Source: Brassica napus (Eukaryota; Streptophyta; Magnoliopsida; Brassicales; Brassicaceae). Taken from it: a stretch of 64,000 bases of DNA. Location of the stretch: the NCBI RefSeq assembly GCF_020379485.1, contig NC_063451.1, forward strand, positions 23,542,630 through 23,606,629, written 5' to 3'. Shown here one piece after another: positions 48,362-59,898 of the stretch. A program made the translations under genes and the position numbers. The notes under the pieces are model-generated. The model ran no database searches. It was not told the DNA's origin and saw nothing but the letters and a program-made list of their open reading frames with translations. The first letter of the stretch is position 1. The number at the start of each line of letters is the position of its first letter.

Positions 48362-48760
48362 GGGGGATTCTGATGGCCGAAATCGTCAGAAATTCGTCGG
48401 AATATACCGATTCCAACGAATTTCTGACGAACCAATTCGTCGGTATCTTTTTGTCGGAAAAAAGTATTCGTCGGAATTTCGTCAGACCTTCCGAAGACTT
48501 TCTGACGAATACTACGATATTCCGATGCGGACACACGAGACCAGAGTTCATCGGAAAAACTATATACCGACGGAGAACGTTCCTCGGACTATTCCGACGA
48601 ACGTAGTCCTCGGAAAATACCGACGGACTATGGTTCGTCGGAAGATACCAACGGAAAATGGTTCGTCGGAATTTTTCGAGGAATCCTCTCCGTCGGTATT
48701 TTCCGACGAACCATAGTCCGTCGGTATATTCTGACGCCCACAATTCGTCGGAATATATCA
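48362..48760. repeat. CACTA 1 left subterminal repeat array
   Basis: About 400 bp of closely spaced motifs TCGTCGGAA and the reverse TTCCGACGA, often joined head-to-head as near-palindromes of about 22 bases with ATAT or AT centres. In En/Spm such arrays bind the element's own DNA-binding protein. Open frames through the array on both strands are by-products of the repeats. Confidence 0.9.
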
Positions 48761-48972
48761 ATTTTAAAAACGAATTAATTTTGCATTTTTATATATTTTT
48801 TATATTAAAAATTAATTAATAAATAAATAAAATCTGAAATTTAAAACTAATAATATTATAGAATTTAAATTCATACAAACCGAAATAGAAAAAAACATTC
48901 AGAAAGTTTAAAATTCATACAAACCGAAATAGAAAAAAAAACATTCAGAAAGTTTTAAAAAGCAGAAAAAAA

Positions 48973-51183
48973 CTAAGAACTCGAAGACATCAAACGATCT
49001 AGCTTCTGCATTATCTCGGTGTTGAACTTCTTCTGGGATGCCAGCTTAGCAAGGATAGTGGCATTCTCCGAACGGATAGTGGCATTCTCAGAAAGGATAG
49101 TGGTGTTCTGCTCCTCCAATGCCCAATCCGTTCATCTTTGTCATGTACCTCCTCGAGAATCATGGGATCGGCATACGGAGCTTGCGAAGAAGATGCCGGA
49201 TACGAAGAAGCACGGCGGGCCAACCCAACTTAACGGCCTCCTTTCCTTTTAGGAACCGCCTACAAAAATATTTAAAGTTAGTAAATAGGGACAAGTTAGT
49301 AATCGACATTATAAAAAAATATATTAATAAAAAAAATTACCTTTTCAACCTTCTCATTTATTTGCAATAGAGACAAGTTGGTTGAAGCTCCCGTAGAATC
49401 GCCGTCATCAGAGAGAGGCTGTGATTGAGATGCTATTTCAGCTTCCACCAAATCAACGACACCTTTGATCACGAGGTCCTGAATTTGACCCGTCTTCTTG
49501 TTAGTATGAGCTACCTTAATGAGTTGGAGACGATCAACGGGATTACCGTCATTTGCTTTGATCTAAAAACTGACATTATTAGCCAAGGAATATATAAAAT
49601 ATTTATTTAAAAATATAAAGATAAATAATAATAAAAAACTTACAAGTTCATCCTCCTTAGTAGACATAGAGCAAGCGCCGAGGTTGTGCACATACATACC
49701 TTTCCCGCCACGATGGCTCTTCCGGTTTTTAGAGTTCCTAGAAGATGTCTCTGCAGTTTTTTCTTTCTCCCAATGAGCTATCAACTGCTCCCACACCGTC
49801 CCGTTGATGAACCGTGGCCTCTTGTTCTTCTGCCAAACTGTCTTCCACGCGTTCATCTGCTTCGTATAAGAGTCCATGGTCTTTTCGTTGAATTTCTTAC
49901 GAACTTTTTCCGTGAGATCGGAGTGCCAGTTGAACTCTTGCTACAAAGCAAACATAATTTAATAAGTAAATATATTTTAAAAAAATGTAAATACTTTATA
50001 AAAATGAAGAGTTACTACCGCAAACTGACGAAACCACAACTCTCGTTCGTCGGAAGGGATCACACTCCACTTTGAATATCCAAAACGGAGCATGGAGTAC
50101 ATCATCTAGTTGATGCTCCTGCTAATGTCATTTCTCGACTTGGTGAACCTTTAAAAAAAAATACAAGTTAGCAAGTTAATTAATGGAAAAAAAACATAAT
50201 ACTACAAATAAAAAAAATACTAACCAAGTGCTATGTCCTCGTCGTGGGTTGGGTTGGAGAACCGGGAGATGCTCTCGACCTGGTTGTTGAACCAATAGAT
50301 CAACTGGCATGACCCCCGGATCCTGTTGAGCAGCAGCGGGAGGGGCAGCGGGAGCTGGAACGGGAGGGGTAGCGGGAGCTGGAGCGGGAGCTTGAGCGGG
50401 AGCGGGAGCTGGAGCGGGAGCTGGAGCGGGAATATATGCGGGAACCGAGTTTTGTTCGTGAGACGATCCCGATGCACGGGAACTGCTCACCGAACTACGT
50501 CGAAGACGGGCTGCGGGGCGGGTTTCATCCTCGGACCTAAAAAATAAATTAATACATCAAAAATCTTTTCAAATCATTTCTATTTTTAATGTTTTCATTT
50601 ATATATTTACAAAAGGTTTTATAAACGTTTTAAAAAAAACTATTGAACCTTTTATTATACATAGTTTATGTATACACAATTATAAAAAATTTATAAATAT
50701 AGAAAAATATTGTCAAATATTTTTTAAAAAAATTAAAAACGTTTTATTATACATAGTTTATTACTGGAAACTTATAAAAAATTATTAAAAATTTAAAATT
50801 TTTTATTATACATGATTTATATATATATATATATATGTATACAAAATTATAAAAAAATTATAAATATAGAAAAATGTTGTTAAATATTTTTAAAAAATTT
50901 TAAAAACGTTTTATTATACATAGTTTATTACTGGAAACTTGAAAAACATTTTTAAAAATAAAAAAAAATGTTTTAAAAATAGAAAAACGTTTTGAATTTT
51001 AACAAAAACAAAAAATAATTCCAAAAAAAACTAAAACAACAATCCAAACAACAATCCTAACTTATATATCCTAACCTATCCATTCAATCCTAAAATTTTC
51101 AATCAAACAACCTAAAATCCGAGATCTAACTTCCAAAACCCTAAACAATTGAGATAAAACAAGGTTTGGGATGATTCTTACAT
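48973..51183 (-). pseudogene. Transposase_24-type gene of CACTA 1
   Basis: Second gene of the element; Transposase_24 (PF03004, Ptta/En/Spm) type, probably the DNA-binding partner. Exon 1 provides only the AT of the start codon (51183-51182), followed by a 645 bp intron; exon 2 begins with G at 50536 (SEDETRPAARLRR..). Next is a Pro/Ala repeat region (PAPAPAPAP), an exon at about 50150-50018 (MLRFGYSKWSVIPSDERELWF), then WQKNKRPRFINGTVWEQLIAHW and RKSHRGGKGMYVHN (about 49890-49645). The C-terminal heptad-like end is ENATILAKLASQKKFN..IMQKLDRLM with stop at 48973-48975. Lesions: stops at 50107-50109 and 49230-49232, and a frame change near 49125. Confidence 0.8.
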
Positions 51184-51339
51184 GATTTGGGGTTTGGGGA
51201 AGAGATGTGAGGGTGAGAAGAGGATTCGCCGGTGATGGGAGCTCGAGAATGGCTGGAATCGCCGTGAGAGAGAGAGAAATCGCGGAGAGGAAGTTTGAGA
51301 GAGCGGCGGAAATAACGAAGAAGGAAGAAGAAGGGTTAT

Positions 51340-51990
51340 TATTTTTAACGTTTCCGACGGACACGGGTTCGTCAGTATTCCGTCGGTATAATTAAATATA
51401 TACCAATTGGCGATTCGCGAAAATTTTCACGCGGTTTGGTTCTCCCGGGCAAATTGAAATTCCGACGGAATGGGTGTCCATCATTATATTCCGACGGAAT
51501 ACTGACGACCTTTTCCGACGGAATTCTGACGACTTAGTGTTTAGGGTGTTGATTACAAGTTTCTAAATGCAAAATCCAAATCTTTGATAATATATATAGT
51601 ATTTGCATAAAGATTTAACAATAAAAATGTTTTTATAACACAATTTTACACAACAACATTTTTTGTAGTGTAAGATTAGATGAATATGATTGTACAAGTA
51701 TATGAGTGTTAAGATGAGATGTTATGACAACAATGATATGCATACATAAATATTTTAATGAGTTGTTATATTTGAACGGTTGCGATCTAATACTATACTA
51801 AACACTTATTATGTGTTATTTTCATAGTTTTGGCATCTAAATTTATAGATTTTTATGATTGAAATTTTTTAGAAACACATGTCGTCGGTAATTCGTCGGA
51901 ATATACCGACGAATTACCGACGACATCTCCAAACTTCAATGAAACCCTTGGTCGTCGCTATGTCGTCGGTATGTTGCGAGGGATTTCCGA
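51340..51990. repeat. CACTA 1 internal block of terminal-type repeats
   Basis: Between the two transposon genes are further clusters of TTCCGACGGAAT/CGTCGGTAT motifs (51348-51535 and 51880-51990), the same words as at the element's ends, separated by about 340 bp of AT-rich DNA. They lie upstream of the start of the Transposase_24-type gene and downstream of the TNP2-like stop codon. Confidence 0.85.
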
Positions 51991-52016
51991 CGGACCAATA
52001 AAAAAAACAAAAAAAA

Positions 52017-55000
52017 CTAATCAGAATCTTCTGAATCTTCATCAAATTCCCCAACCTCGGCTTCTGGCTCCGAATGTACAACAACATCAAGTCCAAACAC
52101 AGTCAAATTCTCAACGAGTTTAACATTTGCCAAATCTTCAACTGCCTGGGCGTTGCTGGTAGACTCTGGTTGCAATGGTTCATCATCATCAGAAGTTCCA
52201 TCCACTCGTCCTCTTGGGTTGATTTGTGTTACAGTAACCCATGGATCGTCTCTGTACGTCACCCGAGGGTAACTGATGTAGCACACCTATACATATCAAT
52301 TATACAAGTATTAGTAAAATATATAACATTAATTAATTATATTGATAAAAAATTATAAATAGGTTGACATACCTGATCAGCTTGCGAACCAAGAATGAAG
52401 AGATCATTATATTGAAGTTTCTGCCGCGAATGAACTGATGTAACACCAAACACATCAATCTTCACTCCTCTATCTGGGGTGGTGTCATACCAATCACAAT
52501 AGAATACTACACAACACAATCCAACCATTCCAGGAAATTGGATTTCCAATATTTCTTTTATGTTGCCATAGTAGACATCGTCACCGTAAGAAGATGAAAC
52601 ACCAGCATCATATGTTGTCTTAGAATGACCTTTCCTTGTGAATGCATATCCTCGCTTACAAAATTTTGGATATGATTTGACCACATAGTTTGGTTCCTGC
52701 ACAAATTCGCGTATCCAATCATCGAACACAAGACCTCTGGCCAAACCATCATTCACCTATAAATTAAAAACATATATGATTGAAAAGTTAATTAGTTTAT
52801 ATTAAATTTAAACTACTCATTTGCATAGGATAATATGATATATGACTCACATAACTACGAAGCTACGCAACAAATCTGTTATCTCTAAGTTGTTGAAACT
52901 CATCTTCTGTTGCATGCCTGTGAGTCATACGCAATTCCGCCATATATACACTATATACAAAAATATTATCAATATGAAATAAATTTATTGAATATTAATC
53001 TAACAATAAATGAATAAATATTTTTATCTCTCATATTGTAGAACATCTTCACAGTTGGTGATCAAATATGTTTGCAAATGAGCATGCTCAGTGTCCGTAA
53101 GTCTCCGCTTCGTGAATTTTCCACTAAGTCGTCATATTTCCTTGAACATGCTTGGGACATTAACATGATATGTTGCTCTCTCCCCTCTGTCATCATGCCG
53201 AGCAGGTCTTCGGTGTTTTGTATGCACTTCTGGTGGAAAATAATTTTCAGCAAAGATTGCAGTTTCTTCATTGATCACCTGTGCCACTATAGATCCTTCC
53301 ACCCTGCTTTGATTTTTGACCATCTTCTTCAGATGATGCATATAACGCTCAAAAATATACATCCATCTGTACTGCACAGGACCACCAAGTTCCAATTCTC
53401 TTGCGAGATGAATAGCAAGATGTTCCGTTACATCAAAGAATGATGGAGGAAATATCTTCTCAAGGTTGCACATGCTGACTGGTGCGTTTGTCTTCAAATT
53501 ATTAATACCCTCTTCAGTCACTACTCTGCTGCATAAGTCGTGGAAGAAAACATTTATTCCTACATAGATAAAAGACATAATTTTCATAAGTATTAAGTTT
53601 ATATAAGCATAATTGTTAAATATAAAAATAAATTAAATTGTAAAAATATAAGATACTTGCAATTGCTTCATGAACATTACGTGGCAATAATGCTGTAAAA
53701 GCAAACGGAAGGAGGCGCTGCATAATTACATGACAATCATGACTCTTCAAGCCAGTAAACTTTCCTTCGCTTCTATCAATGCAGTTCCCCAAATTTGATG
53801 CATATCCGTCAGGAAATTTCACTTTATCTGTAATCCAATCAAAGAACTCTTCTTTTCTAGAACCATCCAGCCGATAAATGGGAAAAGGGGCTGTACCGTT
53901 CTCATCAACGTGAAGTTCAAAACGATCACATATATCGACTAAATCCAACCTTGACTTCAAATTATCCTTCGTTTTACCTTGGATGTTAAGGACTGTGTTC
54001 ATTAGATTGTCGAAGAAGTTCTTCTCAATATGCATGACATCTAAATTATGCCGCAATAGATGACTCTCCCAATATGGCAGATCCCAGAAAATACTCTTTT
54101 TGTGCCAGTTATGTAGCTCTCCAACCGCACTGACTCGAATGTTTTCATGTCCACCTACATCTGGCGTCCTTTCTGCATCAAAATACCTAAACTGCTTCAA
54201 CAAATCTTTCCCACTAACTTCCTCAGGTGGACCATCAAACACCTGCTTGTTCTTCGTAAATGAAGTCTTACTCATGCGGTATGGATGATCAGGTGGTAGA
54301 AATCGTCTGTGACAGTCAAACCAACACGTTTTCCTTCCGTTCTTTAGTTGGAAAGCATCTGTGTCATCTTGACAATATGGACATGATAGCCTCACATGTG
54401 TTGTCCATCCAGATAACATACCATATGCTGGAAAGTCACTTATTGTCCACATAAGTACTCCCCGCATCTGAAAGTTTTCTTTGCACGAAACATCGTATGT
54501 CTCAAAACTATGCTCCCATAGTTGTTGCAACTCATATATCAGTGGTTGAAGAAATACATCTAGTGATCTTTTAGGATGATCTGGCCCGGGGACGAGAATT
54601 GAGAGAAACAAAAACTCTCGTCGCATGCACAAGCTCGGCCGTAAGTTGTACGGTGTCACAATAACTGGCCATAGAGAATACTGTCTTTCATGCTTTCCAA
54701 ATGGCTGAAACCATCAGTAGATAATCCAAGATAAACATTTCTTCTCTCTTCCGCAAATTCTTGATATGTTGACTGGAAATGTTTCCAAGCCTTCGCATCT
54801 GAAGGATGTCTAATCTCACCATTTGTGGAATGCTCTGCATGCCATCTCATTGCTTTTGATGTGCGCTCACACTGATACAACCTCTTCAATCTTTTCGTCA
54901 AAGACAAATACCACATTCTTTTGAACGGGATCGGAACTCTTCCCCTCGTCTCCTGATAACGAGGTTTCCCACAAAATTTGCATACATTCCGTGTCTCATC

Positions 55001-55711
55001 CACTCTCCAGTAGATCATGCAATTGTCAATACATACATCTATAACTTCGTACGGTAGTTGAAGACCGGCAACAAGTTTCTGAACCTCGTAGTATGAACCC
55101 GGTGCAAGGTTATCCTCAGGTAGAATACCTTTGACAAAATCAGTAATCGCATCCATACATTCTTCAGCCAAATTATAGTCTGTCTTAATACCCATTAATC
55201 TAGTTGCAGATGATAAGTCTGAATGACCATCTCTACAATTTTGATACAAAGGCTGTTTTCCTACATCCAACATGTCAAAAAATCTCCTAGATTCGGGATT
55301 TGGTTTTTCCCCTCTATAATGATCATGTATCATCTGCTCAGTACCTACACCATAATCTATATCCGTTCTAGATTCTTCTAACCTAATATCAGGCTGAAGT
55401 TCACTAACAGGCTGAGGTTCGCTAGTACTACCATATTCATAACCAGTTTCCCCATGAAGGTACCAAACTTTATAATTACGTGAAAACCCTTTCATATACA
55501 AATGAGTCCAAACATCAAATTCTTTTATAACTTTATTATTATTGCAAGTAGAGTAGGGACATTTTAACATACCACTTTTTGCATCCGGTTGCTGTTAAAC
55601 AAGCCTCATGAATTCTCCAATCCCTTGAACGTATTCTTTCGTAAGCAAATTGGTGTTGGGATCTAAATGAGGTTTATCCATCCACGAACGATAATAAACT
55701 TCTGAAGACAT
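52017..55711 (-). pseudogene. TNP2-like CACTA transposase gene of CACTA 1
   Basis: Minus strand from ATG 55711. Domain order: transposase-associated N-terminus (MSSEVYYRSWMDKPHL.., then CPYSTCNNNK, PF13963 type); Transposase_21/TNP2 core (FQMRGVLMWTISDFPAYGML, LSCPYCQDDTDAF, LRHNLDVMHIEKNFFDNLMN); DUF4218 (FFPPSFFDVTEHL-like, REL.LGGPVQYRWMYIFER, HHLKKMVKNQSRVEGSI), DUF4216 (FYCDWYDTTPDRGVKIDVFG) and an acidic C-terminus ending at 52017-52019. Introns include 53656-53560 (GT-AG, verified frame) and about 52371-52287. Lesions: stop at 55595-55597; single-base loss near 54705; stops at 53132-53134 and 52863-52865 (a Trp-type codon position). Splicing between about 53022 and 52957 lacks a clear GT donor. 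Not functional. Confidence 0.88.
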
Positions 55712-55799
55712 GATTTTCACAGAATTGTTATGACTAAAGAGAATGAAGAGAAAATGAAGTGTGAATGAGTTGAATGAGGAGGGGTTGTATTTATAGGAA

Positions 55800-56255
55800 A
55801 TTACTTACGGTCATCCGACGACTTTCCGACGAAATTCTGACGGATGTAAAGCAGTCCGTCGGAATACCGTCGGTATTTTCCAATCTCAAACGGCTATACA
55901 ACGGTCATATATATTTGTCGGCAATGGTCATATGGTTCGTCGGAAATTCATCGGAAAATTCCGACGGAATAACGACGACGGTAACGGGTATATCTGTTAA
56001 TCGGAATGTCGTCGGAAGTTCGTCGGTATATTCCGACGAATTTCTGACGACTACAACGGTTACATGATTTATCGGAATGTCGTCGAAAAGTCGTCGGAAA
56101 ATTCCGACAAGCCATGTTTCGTCGGAATTCCGTCGGAAATGGCCGACGGAATTCCGACGACTTCAAATTTTTGGTTTTCGTCAGAAATTGGTCGGAAATC
56201 CGTCACAAACGTCCGACGACATTGAAGTCCGTCGGAACCTCCGTCGGAATTCGAC
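55800..56255. repeat. CACTA 1 right subterminal repeat array
   Basis: About 450 bp of TCGTCGGAA/TTCCGACGA words in both orientations, including the near-palindrome GAATTCCGTCGG..CCGACGGAATTC around 56124-56156. Counterpart of the left array. Confidence 0.9.
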
Positions 56256-56641
56256 GTGTTTTCTTGTAGTGTCTTGGATCTTGCTGCTTTGGTTTATCAA
56301 TTGTTTGGGCCATTCACTATAGGAGGTTTGTAGGCTCGATGGTTTGATCAAGTTTGTCTCCATCTATCTGTCTCTCCAAGGTTCTCAAGTCTACATGCAA
56401 TCGGTTCTATCTCCTTTCTGGATCTGGTTTTCATTGTTCTTGGTGTTTCTAGATGTTAGCTTGTGTTGTAGTTATCTCTCAGTCTGGTTTGATGTCTAAT
56501 ATTGTCTCCCTCGTGTGGGCTTCTATTTCCGGGGATGTAAGTCTAATCCGCCGGACTTGTATACCGGAATTGCATGTAATCACCGGTCTGTAACTTGGTG
56601 TTGATGTTAATATAATCATCTTTAGTGTGAAAAAAAAAATA

Positions 56642-56650
56642 GAACATCTT
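56642..56650. repeat. Retroposon target-site duplication (right)
   Basis: GAACATCTT, identical to 47772-47780. Confidence 0.75.
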
Positions 56651-57171
56651 ATTCTCCACTCGATAATTTATTCCAAAAATAAGGTAAAAATAGAGTATGA
56701 ATAAACAATAAAAAACTACTCAATTTTACAACTCTATCAAATGAATCAATTTTTTTTTTGAATTCATTAGAGAATAAAACATAAGAATACAACTAGTACA
56801 CTAATAATCTTGATATTTGCGCACATGAAACTTTTATTGTTATCTTTTCATAATGGCAAGACTGCCCATAATCCCCTTTAAAACCTACGAGCACATATGT
56901 CTTTCTGATCATAAGCTTTTTGTGCATAGTGTGTTGTGATTGGACAAGTCAGAACATATCAATTTGGTGTATACAAACTGTATTTATACGTGTATATATC
57001 GATATCTCTCTCCTCCCATTACATATTTCAGTTTTTATGTTTTACTCCAACGAAACAAAACTCTTAGCTTCCCCTATATGTTTCATTTACCAATTAGATG
57101 TTCTTCCCCCACAAAAACAAGTTTATCTGTTCTTCATGAATCCTTATATCTTGAAGTTAATCTTCTTATTC

Positions 57172-57735
57172 CATGTTTAGCCGGACACAAATTTAATCAT
57201 ATGTATTATGATCGGTTAGAGAATTAATTTTATGTTTAGTCGATCACATCATTTTTTACATTCAGAAATATATACACCACATATAAGCCGATTAGTCAAT
57301 AAAGTAATTATACATGACTATACTTTAACCATGTTTGTATATACCATCAACTAGTTAAATAACCGGTAAATTTAAAATTAAATATCAGTTAATATGTAAA
57401 ATATCCGTATAAATCAAAATATAGTCATATTAACTTATAATTGGTATTTCTAAACGAAAGTATAACCATGCTAATTTATATATTAACCTTCAAGTTGTAT
57501 TTAAATAGTTAGTTGTTTCCCAATCAAGTATAACCATGCTATTTGTTTGAAAGTTAATTTTATGTTTAGCAGAACACAAAATTAATCCAGTGTATCGTTA
57601 TTTGTCAGAGAGTTAATTTTATGTTTAGCAGAACACATTATATTTTTACATCCACCAATCTAAAAACCTTATATAAGTCGATTACTCAGTAATCTAACCA
57701 TACATAACTATATTTTAAATATTGTTTCTATATAA
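57172..57735. repeat. Two diverged direct repeat units of about 175 bp
   Basis: 57172-57345 and 57556-57732 share the order ATGTTTAGCxGxACACAAA, then GTTAATTTTATGTTTAG, then TACATxxACC.., TATAAG(C/T)CGATTA and a CATACATAACTATAxTTTAA-like segment. They lie in an AT-rich intergenic stretch (56652-57810) without genes. Confidence 0.55.
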
Positions 57736-57817
57736 AGAATGATGAATTTGTTCCGGGATTGTGAATCTTATCTGGCTACATATACGTTGATATTACCGTA
57801 GACTAAACTCTCATTAG

Positions 57818-58338
57818 CATCTCTAACTCATTGATATATTCATCTCCAAATACTATAACAGAAGAAAAAGTGTTTCAATTCATCGCTATATCCATTTTTA
57901 AAATAGAAATTGCTATTTTCTCTCTATAAATAGATGAATAAAATAGCATTCCTCTATTATTAGAGGCATATTTTTTAATTTTCAAAACAGTCTTTCAACT
58001 TTTAAACTTTTATAATTATAACAAAAACAATTATTTTTATAGGAAAATACAGTTTTTATAAACATAAAATCACACTTTTTATTTACTGAACAATCTTATA
58101 ATGAAACTTTAATTTAAACAAAGTAATAATTGTATGAAAATCTTATAAAAAGTAAAACTAAATAAAGTTAATTTTCAACTTTCATAAATAAAAGATACTT
58201 GTTGTAAAATAAAAATAGAATCTTTTGAGAATATTCTTTATTAGAGACAAAGATAGAGAAATACATTGGAGAGAAACACATCTCTATTTTAGAGTTATCA
58301 TATTTTAGAGATAGAAATAGGGGAATACATTGGAGATG
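57818..58338. mobile_element. MITE-like element of about 520 bp
   Basis: The left end CATCTCTAACTCATTG and the right end, reverse complemented, CATCTCCAATGTATTC form diverged terminal repeats. Near both ends the words TCTCTATTTTAGAG or ATTTTTAAAATAGA recur in opposite orientation. The interior is AT-rich and non-coding. This CATCTCCAATG style of end is common in Brassica intergenic DNA (from memory). Confidence 0.5.
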
Positions 58339-58424
58339 GTCTTAAACGAGGCAAACGAGCCCAACTTTATTGGGCTTCATATATTAATAGCTATGTTGGA
58401 ATTTGGCAGGCTACAATTTATTTT

Positions 58425-59249
58425 TTGGTAAAAATATTAAGATATTATTACCAATTTTCCAGTTTTTGACAGAAATACAAAGGCGACAACGAAAATCAAA
58501 GACCTAAACACCAACTCGAGACAGACTAATACAGGGATAGACACAACAAGCAACACCCACTGACCGGCAGCCTCGACTAATCCACACAACCACTTGCCGC
58601 AAGAGGAAGAACCACAATTATAACGAGAGTCGTAACCCGGTAATTTTGGCCTCTCCGATGATCTGCTCTTAAAGATTGGCTCAACCAAGAACAGTTTGAG
58701 GAAAGTTTCATGAGCATCCGCCCACACGCCCAGACAAGAACACAAGTGGCCACGATCTCCCGCATTAACAAGACCGAGCATTTATTGAACGCCAAGCCCC
58801 GAAGGAGCCACGCGAAAAAACCTGCACAAAACGGGGTGAGAAGCAGCCGCATCTCCACCCTAGACACACCAGACCAAGACATTCGAGCCGGATGAACACA
58901 CCCACAAGACACAGAGACGCCCGGGCATTAAGGGTCAAGCGCTGGGATGATGGGTTCAATCACATGGAGACACTTCCTACCAGAATGACCAACCCGGATA
59001 GGAGAGTCACGACACAGACCGTTCCTGAGAACCAGAGAACTGACCGACTCGAATCGGAACAAGAATAGGACACCGAAGAACAGCCGAAGAACGGCACCGG
59101 AGAGAACTCGATGAGTTTCACGCAGGAAACTAGAACGAGCGCTAAGGGGAGAAGCCGTGACCAGAGGAGGATAAGCAGGAAGCCGACGCAAAGGTTCCAA
59201 GCCCAAGCCATAGACGACTTCTTGTTGTAGACCAAAGACGCTGAGCACA
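58425..59249 (-). mobile_element. GC-richer retroposon-like fragment (LINE 3'-end style)
   Basis: A block clearly richer in G+C than its surroundings. On the minus strand it ends AATATTTTTACCAAAAAAT near 58420, a LINE-like 3' end with a short A tail. Minus-strand frames of about 100 residues are open but overlap in all phases and match no protein I know, as is common in LINE 5'/3' non-coding or gag-like remnants. The right side is cut by the start of CACTA 2 at 59250. Confidence 0.35.
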
Positions 59250-59271
59250 CACTATACAAGAAAACATAATC

Positions 59272-59740
59272 TTAACGAGGGCGGTTTTCCTCGTGAGTTC
59301 TTCGTAAAAGAGGCTTTACGACGAATTAGCGAGGAACCACGTTTGCTCGTTACTCATCTGTCGTAACACATATTTCCTCGCTAATTCTTCGTAACGTAGC
59401 GAGGAATATATTTCGTCGTAAAGACGAAGTATATCATTTCGTCGTAAAGACCACGTCAACATTCCACGTAAGGAGGTCGCTATATTTCCTCGTAAATACC
59501 TCGAAACAAGTTCCTCGTAAACTACACGTAAATACCTTGAAAGTGTTTCCTCGTAAAATACTCGTTTATCTTTCCTCGTTATTTCCTCGTAAATGTTTTC
59601 TCGTAAAATACTCGTTTATCTTTCCTCGTTATTTCCTCGTAAATATTTTCTCGTAAAATACTCGTTTATAATTTGTCGTCATTTCCTCGTAAGGTTTCCA
59701 CGTAAATAGGTCGTACCTTAGCTACGAATTTACTTCGTTT
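59272..59740. repeat. CACTA 2 left subterminal repeat array
   Basis: Dense direct and inverted copies of CCTCGTAA and ACGAGGAA, including three near-copies of TCGTAAAATACTCGTTTAT between 59550 and 59670. Probable binding sites of the element's own protein. Confidence 0.88.
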
Positions 59741-59898
59741 TTTATTATTTTACAGAATTTAAAAATATAATTAAAAAATAATTAAAATTATTTAATTTAT
59801 TAATAAAATTAAAATTTAAAATAAAAATAAATCAATATGAAAATATTTTATATATTAATAAGTTTTGAATTTATAATACAACAACCGGAAAAAAAAAA

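Larger units (their letters stand above)
48347..56271 (-). mobile_element. CACTA (En/Spm-like) DNA transposon 1, 7,925 bp, both ends present
   Basis: The ends are CACTACAAGAAAACA (left) and, reverse complemented, CACTACAAGAAAACA (right), 15 matching bases. The flanking triplets are TCC and TCT, an imperfect 3 bp duplication. Subterminal regions are packed with direct and inverted copies of TCGTCGGAA/TTCCGACGA. Two leftward genes: a TNP2-like transposase (55711-52017) and a Transposase_24-type gene (51183-48973), both disabled. The element sits inside the retroposon 47781-56639. Confidence 0.95.
47781..56639 (+). mobile_element. Poly(A)-tailed retroposon split by a CACTA element
   Basis: The two parts, 47781-48346 and 56272-56639 (together about 934 bp), are flanked by GAACATCTT at 47772-47780 and again at 56642-56650. 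A 10-base A tail lies at 56630-56639. A variable-length TSD and terminal poly(A) are the signature of LINE-type retrotransposition. The left part is Leu/Ser-codon-like and relatively GC-rich; the right part ends TTAATATAATCATCTTTAGTG before the tail, in the style of plant LINE 3' ends. No reverse transcriptase is present: either a strongly shortened LINE or a non-autonomous derivative or retrocopy whose parent I do not recognise. Confidence 0.65.

Noticed and set aside
48362..48760. Regular short repeats resembling a CRISPR array
   Set aside because: Repeats occur in both orientations with irregular spacing at transposon ends in a plant genome; no cas genes.
48255..48761. Long open frames on both strands through the CACTA 1 left end
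   Set aside because: They are produced by the repeated TCGTCGGAA/TTCCGACGA words, which lack stops in several frames; no family resemblance.
50326..50547. Gly/Ser/Trp-rich frame on the plus strand
   Set aside because: Antisense shadow of the Pro/Ala repeat of the Transposase_24-type gene.
51535..51539. TAGTG at the edge of the internal repeat block as a fossil CACTA terminus
   Set aside because: The adjoining bases do not match the TTTTCTTGTAGTG end, so the five-base match alone is not informative.
51655..51670. ATTTTTTGTAGTG as the end of another CACTA-like insertion
   Set aside because: No partner end or target duplication was found nearby; a single 13-base similarity is too weak.
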